This document shows, in pieces, positions 1-8,812 of a DNA stretch of 64,000 nt. A model generated the notes under the pieces. The model was not told the DNA's origin. It was given only the letters and a program-made list of their open reading frames with translations, and did no database searches. Position numbers and translations under genes: made by a program. How positions within the stretch are numbered: position 1 is the stretch's first letter; every line of letters starts with the position of its first letter. The stretch comes from Anoplopoma fimbria (lineage: Eukaryota > Chordata > Actinopteri > Perciformes > Anoplopomatidae): contig NC_072454.1 of the NCBI RefSeq assembly GCF_027596085.1, positions 21,821,741-21,885,740 of the forward strand. The letters run 5' to 3'.

Positions 1-1143
1 TAGCCCTGTCATAAAGCTGATCCTTTTTTTTAAACAATGTCCATCTTTCCATTGAACGGTCGTCTTGAAAAGGGCACTGATAATAAATCGGCGATAATAT
101 CATCTCCACCTGCGACGATATCCTCTCCACCAGCTGTGTGAATATTCTCCACCTTTTGCCATTTTCAGAGTCGGCTATCAATCGCTAATTAGCACTAAGC
201 TAGGTTTCGTGAGCGGGTCTTCTAGAATACCCTGGAGCTGGGAACATTCTGAGAGAATACGCCCATTGGCTACAAATCCAAATATGATTGGTTGATCAAA
301 TTTACAATCCAAACGTACGCTCTCATTACGTTCAATTGTCAGGGCATTCTATTAAGGAAATAGAATACCCTGGATGGAGGATATTCTACCCAGAGACGAG
401 TAAAGAAAAATATCTGATTGGTTGCATTTTTTTTCCAATATTAAACCACTCGGATGCGCAAAGCATGGTCGGAAAACATGGGTCATTTTAAATTTTATTT
501 TATTTTATTTATAGAATTAATCAGATATGTTTTTTTATTTATTTTATCTGATAATTCTAGGGCCTTCTCTGAATACCTTGAAGGCTCTGACATTTCGGAA
601 GCGATATTGTCCTGTCAATCACAGTGATTGGGCCCTGGGCTACTTTACGGGCGTGATATCGGCCCAGAACTGGTTTTCATGGGGAGGTTTCTGTATTGGT
701 ACCATAAGTCCAGAATGTTTCAGCTGACTTAGCCCCTTCTCACACAGAGATTCCACAGATCGGCCGTTAAGGCAGATCCGCCGGTTTTGCTTTTTCCACA
801 CTGAGCTAAACATTGACGACAATGCTGCTCCAGTGTTTGATTTCAGATGGCATGTCGGCATCACAGAAGCATAAGAGGCGGGACACAACAGAGTCGGGCA
901 GTGACTTGCAGCCTAAACGGGTACTGGCAGATAAACTCCGTGTTGAGGTCTTTCCACCCATGAGCAAGAGTCCTGTTTGAAAGGGGCTTTGGTTGCAAAA
1001 GCAAAACCTGTCTTAACAAAAGACTACATACAATGAGGTCTTGGTTTACACTGTTAGCAACACAATAAAGGCGAGGGACACAGTGTTAACCCAGCCTATT
1101 TGTCCACAGAAGAATGAGTTTGTCCCTCTGCTTTTCCCTCAAG
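1..1143. other. Non-coding left edge, probably intron of the SLC6 gene
   Basis: No convincing exon is seen on either strand. The stretch is AT-rich, with short T/A runs near 490-545 and a short direct repeat (about 14 nt, tagaataccctgga) at about 223 and 360. Because the first recognisable SLC6 exon begins at 1144 with a normal 3' splice site, this is probably intron. Earlier exons of the transporter must lie to the left of the window. Confidence 0.5.
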
Positions 1144-1314
1144 GTTTGCTTCGTCTTCTTCATCCTGGACCTCAAGACACTGGAAACCAGCGGGGGCTCT
1201 GTGTACCCGGACTGGGCTTACTCTCTGGGCTGGGCCATGGCCCTCTCCACTATGGTTGCAGTACCCATCTGTGCTGTGGGCAAGATCTGCCTCACAGAGG
1301 GAACCCTAAGACAG
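1144..1314 (+). CDS. SLC6 neurotransmitter transporter, penultimate coding exon (TM11 end to TM12)
   Basis: This exon encodes 57 residues of a Na+/Cl--coupled plasma-membrane transporter of the SLC6 family. It opens in the last part of TM11 (VCFVFFILDL), passes a short loop with the family signature YPDWAYSLGW, continues through a hydrophobic TM12 (AMALSTMVAVPICAV) and ends at EGTLRQ, the usual junction with the cytoplasmic tail. The 3' splice site is a pyrimidine-rich tract ending ctcaag at 1143, and the reading phase is 0. The downstream donor is GC rather than GT (acag|gcaaga). The YPxWAYxLGW loop and EGTLRQR tail resemble the GABA/taurine/betaine/creatine branch, but I cannot assign the paralogue from 57 residues. 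Confidence 0.82.
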
Positions 1315-1393
1315 GCAAGAGCACAAACACAATCCATTAAAAATGTTTTATTCTGCTTTTGTGTAACTAATGTTCTATTTTTTCTGTCAACAG
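1315..1393 (+). other. 79-bp GC-AG intron of the SLC6 gene
   Basis: The intron starts gcaaga after the exon end acag and finishes tttttctgtcaacag. Phase is 0 on both sides, giving ...TLRQ|RLMALWRPV..., as expected for an SLC6 tail. No GT nearby gives an in-frame alternative. GC-AG introns are a known minor class spliced by the major spliceosome and favour a strong AG|GCAAG consensus, which is what is seen. Confidence 0.7.
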
Positions 1394-1492
1394 CGTCTGA
1401 TGGCCCTGTGGCGTCCGGTCAGTGATCCTCTTGGTCCCGAGACAAACATAGAACACGTCCTGAATGAAACTGAGATACAACCGATGTTATGA
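1394..1492 (+). CDS. SLC6 transporter, last coding exon (C-terminal tail)
   Basis: The final exon encodes 32 residues, from RLMALWRPVSDPLG to NETEIQPML, and a TGA stop at 1490-1492. It follows the penultimate exon in phase 0. RL(x)3WRPxxD is typical of the start of SLC6 cytoplasmic tails. The tail is short and acidic. It ends in a hydrophobic ML and has no obvious PDZ-ligand motif like those of some GABA transporters. The subtype cannot be decided. Confidence 0.78.
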   Translation, partial: RLMALWRPVSDPLGPETNIEHVLNETEIQPML

Positions 1493-1497
1493 GTCTG

Positions 1498-1503
1498 AAT
1501 AAA
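1498..1503 (+). terminator. Polyadenylation signal AATAAA just after the SLC6 stop codon
   Basis: A canonical AATAAA begins five bases after the TGA stop. If used, the 3' UTR would be only about 20-30 nt long; a more distal site cannot be excluded. Confidence 0.45.
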
Positions 1504-2789
1504 ATGTACCTTTGGATATGTGAAGGGCTAGCTGTGGACTATTATTGACTTGTTATAATATTGATTAGTTTATTAAGTGTAATATTGAGTGTGATCAGCT
1601 CAGACTTTATGCACTAAACATTAGGAACGTAATGTAAAGAGTGTCTTCCAAATGAATACGTGTAAATGTAAAACAAAAATATGCGGGGTTCCTTTCATAT
1701 TCTGATTTCAAAACTGCAGAAACCAATTTTTTAACCTTGGTCTGACACAGCGGAACATGTCTCCTCCGTTTCAGTGCTAAGACGGGGCCACCGATGCACA
1801 CACCAAACAGCCCTGTACAAGGTTTTGCCTAGCAAAGGTCACATTTATCTCAACCTATCATTTGTTTGTTTTTGCTTTTTTTCTACTGATACATAAAGCT
1901 TGAAGAGAGGAGGCAAAATACAACTTCAGGGGCCCTCAAATCCGTTATTCTCAATGTTAAAAACGAGAGCGTCTCCATCGCAGGGTCCTAGGCACTTATT
2001 TTTCAGATGGGCGAGCGCTTCACCCTGACTAGAAATAGTTAAAATTTTGTTGCGCTGCAAAGCTGCACTACATGTCATGTGACTAGGAACAACCAATCAC
2101 AGCTCGCAGATATCTGTTCTTCCGTAAATAACATTCTACGCTGTATTAATGTTTATAATTTTGGTTCAGGACTGCCCAAAACTTTACTATCCATCCCACA
2201 GAATGTTTTACTTGCTTCATCCTGCTTTCGAAGTGTGTAGCAACATCTTCTTGAAAGGTCAGACAAATGGTCAAAGGTACTGTTATGGATTTATCGTGCT
2301 ATTATTCAATTCATCTTTGTTTTGTTTAGTCAGTGAGGCTTGTTGCTAAATTACGGGAACTTCATCATCATCGCAGCATCCAGGTTTTAGTTGCTTAGTA
2401 ACAGCAGGCACAGCTGGCTTTACTTTACTTGGACACATGTGAACGGCCCTTACAACGTCACCGGTCACAGGTAAATAAATGACTGGGCTAACTGGTGCAT
2501 TTGAAAAAACTGATCTGAACACAGCATACTGCTGCATCCTCCGCCAGTGTGCTAGATGCTGATGGGACGGTCCGTTCAGGGTAGAGGTTTGGTGCTTCCC
2601 TGGAGCTCAGTTTAGTTCTTGATGGCACAACCAACCACGTTCTTCACAAACTCTGGTGCAGTCCCCTTAGCGTGTCTGTGATGAGCCTGTGTATTTGTTG
2701 ATTAAATTCGGTTTAGAAAATAAAAACCTTCATTCATCCCCACCTATTGTCTTTTTGTGTCTTCGCTTTAAGTTCACTAAATTAAGCTC
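1504..2789. other. Intergenic spacer without recognised gene
   Basis: No exon with good splice sites or family similarity was found. There are several short ORFs of chance size and a second AATAAA-like stretch near 2720. The retroelement-derived sequence appears to begin near 2790. Confidence 0.4.
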
Positions 2790-3640
2790 TAGCGTAAATT
2801 CAGTCAGGAAGACTATCTCGGCACACTTGGGCTCATAGTCCACTCTCTCTAATACTGCTTCTCCACTCTAGCTGCACACTCCCAATTCCCGCTGCTATCA
2901 GCTGTCTATCAGCTGGGCGCTCCCATCTAATAGCTCTAATAGAGTCACTCCCTCATCGTTAGCCTATCAGCTTGCTGCTGCCTCTTTTTATATGTGTCGT
3001 CTCCCTGCCTGTAGTTGTCGAAGCTGCTGTTTCGTAGGACTCTATACCGGCAGGGTGTCTATGGCAAAGTTCTCTCTAGTTTGACTGCTAATCCTCTGGC
3101 TGATTTCTCCCATCACGATGCCAGACTCAGAAACACAGCACATCGACGCTGACAACATTGATTCGGCTTTCACCCCGGCTCAGGGATTAGACCTCTCCCA
3201 GCTTGAAAACCTGGCTAACGAAGTGGTTCAGGTATCACCTGCCCAGGTTGAGCCACCCATCGCAGCTCCGGGCCGCAAATGCACAAAGAAAACAAATCAT
3301 CCAGCACCTCAAGCTAAACGCAAGGCCGTCGCCACCACCTCCGCACATCCCAACCAGGCCTCATCCTCCTTGCAAGCAATCTTCACCGCACCAGCTCAAA
3401 CTTTGCACCAGCATTCCCTGGCCTCAGCCATCCCTACTCCCTACTCCCCTATCCCCCCTCCGTCAGGTAGGCTGTACGTTCCATCCAAACATTTCTCCAT
3501 GCTTGAGATCAAAAATCCTCCAGGGAAAAGACATAACTTTATCAGACTCTGACTGCCATCTCCCGAGTGCGAAAGTAAAATCACCACCGGTGAGAATTTC
3601 ACTGAGCTAATTAAATCATCTAACCCTAGATTATCTAGAG
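2790..3640 (+). pseudogene. 5' leader and gag-like ORF fragment of a tyrosine-recombinase (DIRS/Ngaro-order) retroelement
   Basis: An ATG at 3118 opens a 144-residue frame (to 3552) rich in Pro, Gln, Ala and Ser with a basic patch (RKCTKKTNH, QAKRKA), like the low-complexity N-terminus of DIRS-type ORF1 proteins. After a stop the same style of sequence continues in another frame to about 3640. About 300 bp of pyrimidine-rich leader precedes the ATG. The assignment rests on composition and on position upstream of clear DIRS-order gag, RT and recombinase pieces at 12.3-19.5 kb; no catalytic motif lies in this part. It may be the 5' end of that same element or a separate copy. Confidence 0.4.
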
Positions 3641-4042
3641 ACATGGCCATTGGGACACTGATGTTCTGATATGCAGAATGATCCACCCAGGCTTTGGTTC
3701 AGGCAGACGTTCTTCAAAACCTGGCCAAAATGTCGGGTAACAGAAGTTCGGACTAGGCCAGTTGATGAAGCTTGAATTACTGCTCCAACTCTTTTACTTA
3801 TTTTATATTAAATACCTATTGAAGTCTTGATAAAGTTTGAAGAAAACACTGGAAACAGACAGAGTTCAATTCAATAGAGTTTATTCTTTAAGCAAAAAAT
3901 GAAACCTGAGTTGGCTCTCCGGAGACGAACTGATTTGGTTTGTCTTTAACATGTATTTAAATAGTATCACAGCTTTTTTTTTTATCTGTAAGCTCTTCCC
4001 TGTTTTATTTGATCTGCAGGTGCACTGAGCTATCTATCATTA
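3641..4042. other. Short spacer between retroelement pieces
   Basis: AT-rich sequence with no ORF or exon. It ends at the candidate target-site duplication (ATCATTA, 4036-4042) of the SINE that follows. Confidence 0.4.
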
Positions 4043-4345
4043 CCTTACATTACATTACATTACAGTCATTTAGCAGATGCTTTTATCCAAAGCGACTTAC
4101 AGTCAGTAGTATATTACATATCATTCACCCATTCACACACTGATGACAGGCTACCATGCAAGGTGCCACCATCAGACTCTAACTAACATTCATACAACAT
4201 CCAGTCCACACCGATGGCAAGCCTTTGGGAGCAACTTGGGGTTAAGTGTCTTGCCCAAGGACACATCGACTGCTGAAGCCGGGTATCGAACCACCAACCT
4301 TCTGATTGGAGAACTACCTTGCTCTCCACTACGCCACAGCCGGCC
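4043..4345 (-). mobile_element. tRNA-derived SINE with L2-type tail, antisense
   Basis: Read on the minus strand, the element starts at 4345 with a tRNA-like head. The A-box-like TGGCGTAGTGG lies at 4336-4326 and the B-box-like GGTTCGATACCC at about 4290-4279. A central domain follows (GTGTGAATGGGTGAATG), then a 3' tail (GTCGCTTTGGATAAAAGC ... ACTGTAATGTAATG) matching L2 LINE tails. The tail is the inverted partner of 6919-6980. A 7-bp candidate duplication ATCATTA flanks the element at 4036-4042 and 4346-4352. SINEs of this type have no protein and rely on a LINE sharing their tail, here plausibly an L2 relative like the one next door. Confidence 0.72.
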
Positions 4346-4484
4346 ATCATTAAAATGTCTGTGCAAGCTATCTGTCTCTTTTAATTGATTTGGAACTTCC
4401 TTGAACCAGACCTGCGCTTTTCTGTGTCTATTCTTCTCTGCATGTAGTCACTTCTTCTATGCTGAAGTCTGTGTGTTTTTTCAA

Positions 4485-6980
4485 CAGCTCTCAGTCATTT
4501 ACAAAATATAACCCTCCCTGACCCTGAATCCTTCTCTCTCCTATCCCCCGATACTGCTACTGATCTTCTCCTCTCCACCCTTTCCTCCTCTTTGGACAAC
4601 CTCTGTCCCTTCACCTCCAGGCCTGCACGGCCAACTCCTCCTGCCCCGTGGCTGTCGGACTCAGTGCGTACTGATAGACGGAGCCTAAGAGCGGCTGAGC
4701 GTAAATGGAGAACAGGCAAACTCCCGGAGGACCTTCTTAACTTCCAATCTCTCCTTTCCACTTTTTCCTCCTCTCTAGCTACTGCTAAAGCGGCTTTTTT
4801 CCGCTCGAAAATCCTAACCTCTGCTTCCAATCCTAAAAAACTCTTTGAAACTTTCTCTTCACTCCTCCAACCCCCACCCCCTCCTCCTACTTCCTCCCTT
4901 CTCCCTGATGATTTCGCCAACTTCTTTGACAAGAAGGTAAACGATATCAGATCCTCCTTCTCTCAGCCCCCCCTCCCTGTCCACCCTCTCCCTCTCTACC
5001 CTCTACAGCCCTTCCCCCTCAGCTCCCCCTTCCCTCTCCACACCCAATCTTACCCCATTTTGCTCCCCTCTCCCCTAACGAGGTCCTCGACCTTGTTACA
5101 TCTAACCGCCCCACCACGTGCTCCCTTGACCCGATCCCCTCCCCTCTTCTTCAGTCTATTGCCACTGCCACTCCTTCCTTTCCTCACCCACCTCATCAAC
5201 ACATCTCTCGTCTCGGGATGCTTTCCCTCGGCTTTCAAGACTGCCAGAGTCACCCCCTTCTGAAAAAACCATCACTTGACCCCTCTGATGTCAAGAACTT
5301 CAGACCGGTTTCTCTTCTACCCTTTCTATCCAAAACACTTGAACGCGCTGTCTCTAAACAACTGTCTTCCTACCTCCACCAGAACAACCTCTTGGACCCC
5401 CACCAGTCCGGGTTCAAGGTGGGTCACTCGTCAGAGACGGCCCTCCTTGCGGTGACAGAGTTGCTTCACGCTGCGAGAGCGAACTCCCTCTCCTCTGTCC
5501 TGATTCTCCTGGACCTGTCAGCGGCGTTTGACACAGTGAACCACCAGATCCTCCTCTCCACCCTCGAGGGGATGGGCGTCTCAGGCTCTGCACTCTCCCT
5601 GCTTGCATCCTACCTGACAGGCCGATCCTACCAGGTGACATGGAGGGGGCCGTGTCAGAACCACGCACGCTGTCTACGGGGGTTCCACAAGGCTCAGTTC
5701 TGGGCCCCCTTCTCTTCTCGCTCTACACAACATCTCTGGGTTCTGTTATTCGCTCGCATGACTTCTCTTACCATTGTTATGCCGATGACACCCAGCTGGT
5801 CTTGTCATTTCCTCCCGGTGACACCCAAGTGGAGCCACGCATTGCTGCGTGCTTGGCTGACATCTCGAAGTGGATGGCGACACACCACCTGAAGCTCAAC
5901 CTGGACAAAACCGAGCTACTCTTCCTCCCGGGGAAGGGTTGCCCGCACCGAGACCTGTTCATCACCATTGATGATGCCGTGGTGACGCCAACTCGGACTG
6001 TGAGGAATCTGGGTGTGACCCTGGACGACCAACTGTCGTTCTCAGCAAACATTGCATCGGTCACACGCTCCTGCAGATTCCTCCTCTACAACATCAGGAG
6101 GATTCGCCCCTTCCTCACTGAGGAGACGGCGCAGGTGCTCATCCAGGCTCTGGTCATCTCCCGCCTGGACTACTGCAACTCACTACTTGCCGGAGCCCCG
6201 GCGTCGGCCATCAGACCCCTGGAGCTTGTCCAGAAAGCTGCAGCACGTCTGGTGTTCAATCGCCCCAAGTTCTCTCACACAATTTCCCTTCTCCGTTCTC
6301 TACACTGGCTCCCTGTAAGAGCTCGCATCCAGTTTAAGACTCTGGTGCTAGCCTACAGGGCAGTGAAAGGAACAGCTCCTTCCTATCTCCAGGCCTTGGT
6401 CAAGCCCTACACCCCTGCCTGACCACTTCGCTCTGCTGCCTCGGGGCGATTGGTTTCCCCATCGCTCAGAGGTCCCTCCGGCCGATCCACCCGGTCACAG
6501 CTTTTTCTGTCCTGGCCCCTCAGTGGTGGAATGAACTCCCCACCGACGTCAGGACAGCAGAGTCGCTGCCCATCTTTAGGCGCAGGCTGAAAACTCACCT
6601 CTTTAAGAAGTACTACCCTGAGCCTTCCTCGTAGCACTTATTGCACTCGTATTAGTTGTTGCACTTACTGTATTTGTATCAGTTCGCTGCACTTAGTGAA
6701 TTTGTATTTGTTTACTGCACTTATCCTATTCGTAGTAGTTTGTAGCACTTACTATATTCGGATTAGTCTGTTGCAATTATTGTTTTCGTAGTAACTTGCC
6801 TCTGCACTATACTTTTGCTCTGGCTTATGCTTTAAGATGCTTGTTTAAGAAAGGAGATGCACTTATGACTTCTGGTGACTAGTAGTTCTCTTGAATACCT
6901 ATGTTGAATACACTTCCTGTAAGTCGCTTTGGATAAAAGCGTCTGCTAAATGACTGTAATGTAATGTAATGTAATGTTAT
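4485..6980 (+). mobile_element. L2-clade LINE, 5'-truncated, ORF2 broken
   Basis: This carries the reverse transcriptase part of ORF2 and a full 3' end. Readable landmarks are the pre-RT linker (SRPARPTPPAPWLSD near 4615), the RT fingers (FRPVSLLPFLSK near 5300), SGFKVGHSSETALL, the [12 protein letters not shown] motif near 5510, [13 protein letters not shown] near 5680, the catalytic YADD near 5778-5790 and the C-terminal thumb ([16 protein letters not shown]). The 3' end finishes with the L2 stem-loop and (TGTAA)n at 6953-6975. Frame changes near 5160, 5255 and 5640, and a CGA-to-TGA-type stop at 6421, make it non-functional. No endonuclease domain is visible; the left boundary is uncertain between about 4385 and 4485. 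Confidence 0.85.
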
Positions 6981-7090
6981 ATCTTAAACCATGCAAGACA
7001 CTATATTTTCACTAATTTCGGTATGCAGATGCCATATATATAAGTTTCAAACATTTAGGTATTCTCAAACATTTAGATAATCAATAGTGT

Positions 7091-7563
7091 TGTGGCAGTG
7101 GGCGTGGTCTGCGCTCAGCTGCAGGCGGGAGAGGTGTGGGAGTGGTTCATGGGAACAGTGCCGGGGTGAGTTCAATGAACACGGCTGTAATGTGGTGCTA
7201 ATTATGCGGAAATGTATTTAAGCAGTAGCAGGAGGGAGTTCGAGAGGAGGGACAGTCACACCCAAGGAACGAGGACTGAGACAGAGCAGCGAGCCATCAG
7301 AGCGGTGGCGTTACGGGAACGAGAGAGTGAAGCCATCAGAGAGGTGGCGTTACGGGAACGAGAGAGTGAAGCCATCAGAGAGGTGGCGTTACGGGGACGT
7401 TGGACCCGAGTGCGCCCGAGAAGCCGGGCAGCGAAGCGGAGCGCACAACGGTCCGCAGTGTGTGTTTGTATTTTGGATGAAATAAATATACCTTTGTTGA
7501 AACCTACCCACTGAAGCCGTATCTGTGTTGGGGAAAACCTACGGTAGTCGAGAGTCGGCTACA
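7091..7563 (+). repeat. 5' LTR of the gypsy element
   Basis: Starts TGTGGCAG and ends GGCTACA. It contains a TATA-like tatttaa at about 7215, a polyadenylation signal AATAAA at 7481-7486, and a 39-bp unit repeated about 2.7 times between roughly 7290 and 7398. A frame open through the LTR (MYLSSSRREF...) repeats a 13-residue unit but has no sign of being a real protein. Confidence 0.93.
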
Positions 7564-7583
7564 CTGGCGCCTAAACGGGGACC
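7564..7583 (+). promoter_or_regulatory. Primer-binding site of the gypsy element
   Basis: Directly after the LTR lies (c)TGGCGCCTAAACGGGGAC. This differs at only three of 18 positions from the lentiviral tRNA-Lys3 primer-binding consensus, so a Lys-type tRNA primer is plausible. This is inferred from the DNA only. Confidence 0.7.
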
Positions 7584-7594
7584 TCAACACCGTG

Positions 7595-8812
7595 ATGACG
7601 GAGCAGCAGATACAGCCGGTGGCGGCGTTGGCACAGATGCTGGGGGAGATCGCGGCCATGCACCAGCAACAGACGGAGGTGAACCGGCGGCAGATGGAGG
7701 TACTCCACAGCCAGGCGGAGATGCAGACCCGGGTCCTGGAGAGCCTGCTGTCCCGGTCAGGGGCGGCGGCTCCACCCCTCCGTCACCGCTCACGGGCATC
7801 GCGCTCCACAAAATGTCCGCGGAAGACGACCCACAGACCTTCCTGGAGATGTTCGAGGGGACGGCGGTGGCGTGCGGGTGGCGTGCGGGTGGCGTGCGGG
7901 TGGCCGGCGGCGGCGTGGTCCGTGCGCCTGCTCCCCTTGCTGTCAGGGGAGGCCCAAACTGCGGCGCTCGGCCTACCAGCGTCCTCGCGGGGAAATTTCC
8001 AGGACATAAAAAAAGCGGTCCTTGATAGGACGGGTTTCTCCCCCGAGGACCACCGTCGCCGGTTCCGGGGCACGAAATGGACACCCACCGACCGTCCTTT
8101 CGTGTATGCCCAGAAGCTGAGGGACGCAGCTAACAGGTGGCTACAGCCAGGGGAGTCTGATGGTGAGCAGAAGATGCTGGAGAGGATCACAATCGAACAG
8201 TTTGTGGAGGGCCTCCCGACGGGGACGTCGGAATGGGTGCGGTGCCACCGACCTGGGGACTTGGGGGCGGCCATTATCCTCGCAGAGGATCACCTCGCCG
8301 TCCACCCCCGGGGACAGGGGGCGGAGGGGTGGACATCAGCGCCTGTCCGACCGACTCCTGCTCCTCGCAGGAAGTTCCTCACCTCAGCCTCCCTCCATCG
8401 GCCCCCACAAGCTCATGCATTTCAACCGCGCAATAACCCTCTCTCTGTTTCCTCCCATCGCCAGGCTCCAGGCGCTGTTCCCAACCCACAGGGGGCCCCT
8501 CAGGCGTCAGAGCAGGAGTGTTGGAGGTGTGGGCAGCCCGGTCACTTCCGCACAGAATGTCCACTGATGGAGGTCGGCCAGGTGATCCGGGTTGCCGGCC
8601 CGCCAACACCCTCCTCCGGTCCGGGGGACATACAGCGTTCCGGTAAGGATTCAAGGGGGTGTACACCAGGCTATGGTGGACTCGGGCTGTACACAGTCCA
8701 TGGTCCACCAGAACTTGGTTCGGCCCGGGGCGTTGGTAGAGGCAAAGTGGGTGGAGATAAGGTGTGTGCATGGGGATGTTCACAGATATCCTGTCGTGTC
8801 AGTCGAAATTAA
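7595..8812 (+). pseudogene. gag of the gypsy element (frame disturbed)
   Basis: The ATG at 7595 opens a frame that stays open for about 405 codons. It begins with a Gln/Glu-rich coiled-coil-like region (AEMQTRVLESL), has a gag core (SGEAQTAALGLP ... QFVEGLPTGTSEWV) and ends with a CCHC knuckle CWRCGQPGHFRTEC at about 8519-8560. Between about 7780 and 7880 the protein-like sequence (MSAEDDPQTFLEMFEGTAVACGW) lies in another frame. A local shift near 7780 moves the true frame away, and a threefold 11-bp tandem repeat at 7871-7903 (22 extra bases) moves it back. The encoded protein would carry a garbled stretch of about 35 residues. Confidence 0.8.

Noticed and set aside
4279..4336. tRNA gene suggested by A- and B-box-like motifs
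   Set aside because: The boxes belong to a SINE head with an L2 tail; no cloverleaf with a proper acceptor stem is visible.
4592..6422. Long ORFs as host genes
   Set aside because: They carry LINE RT motifs ([13 protein letters not shown]) and frame breaks; they are retroelement remains.
7212..7514. Open frame with a 13-residue repeat in the 5' LTR (and its twin at 11975-12247)
   Set aside because: It lies wholly in the LTR, comes from the 39-bp tandem repeat, and differs between LTRs by a frame-changing indel. Not a gene.
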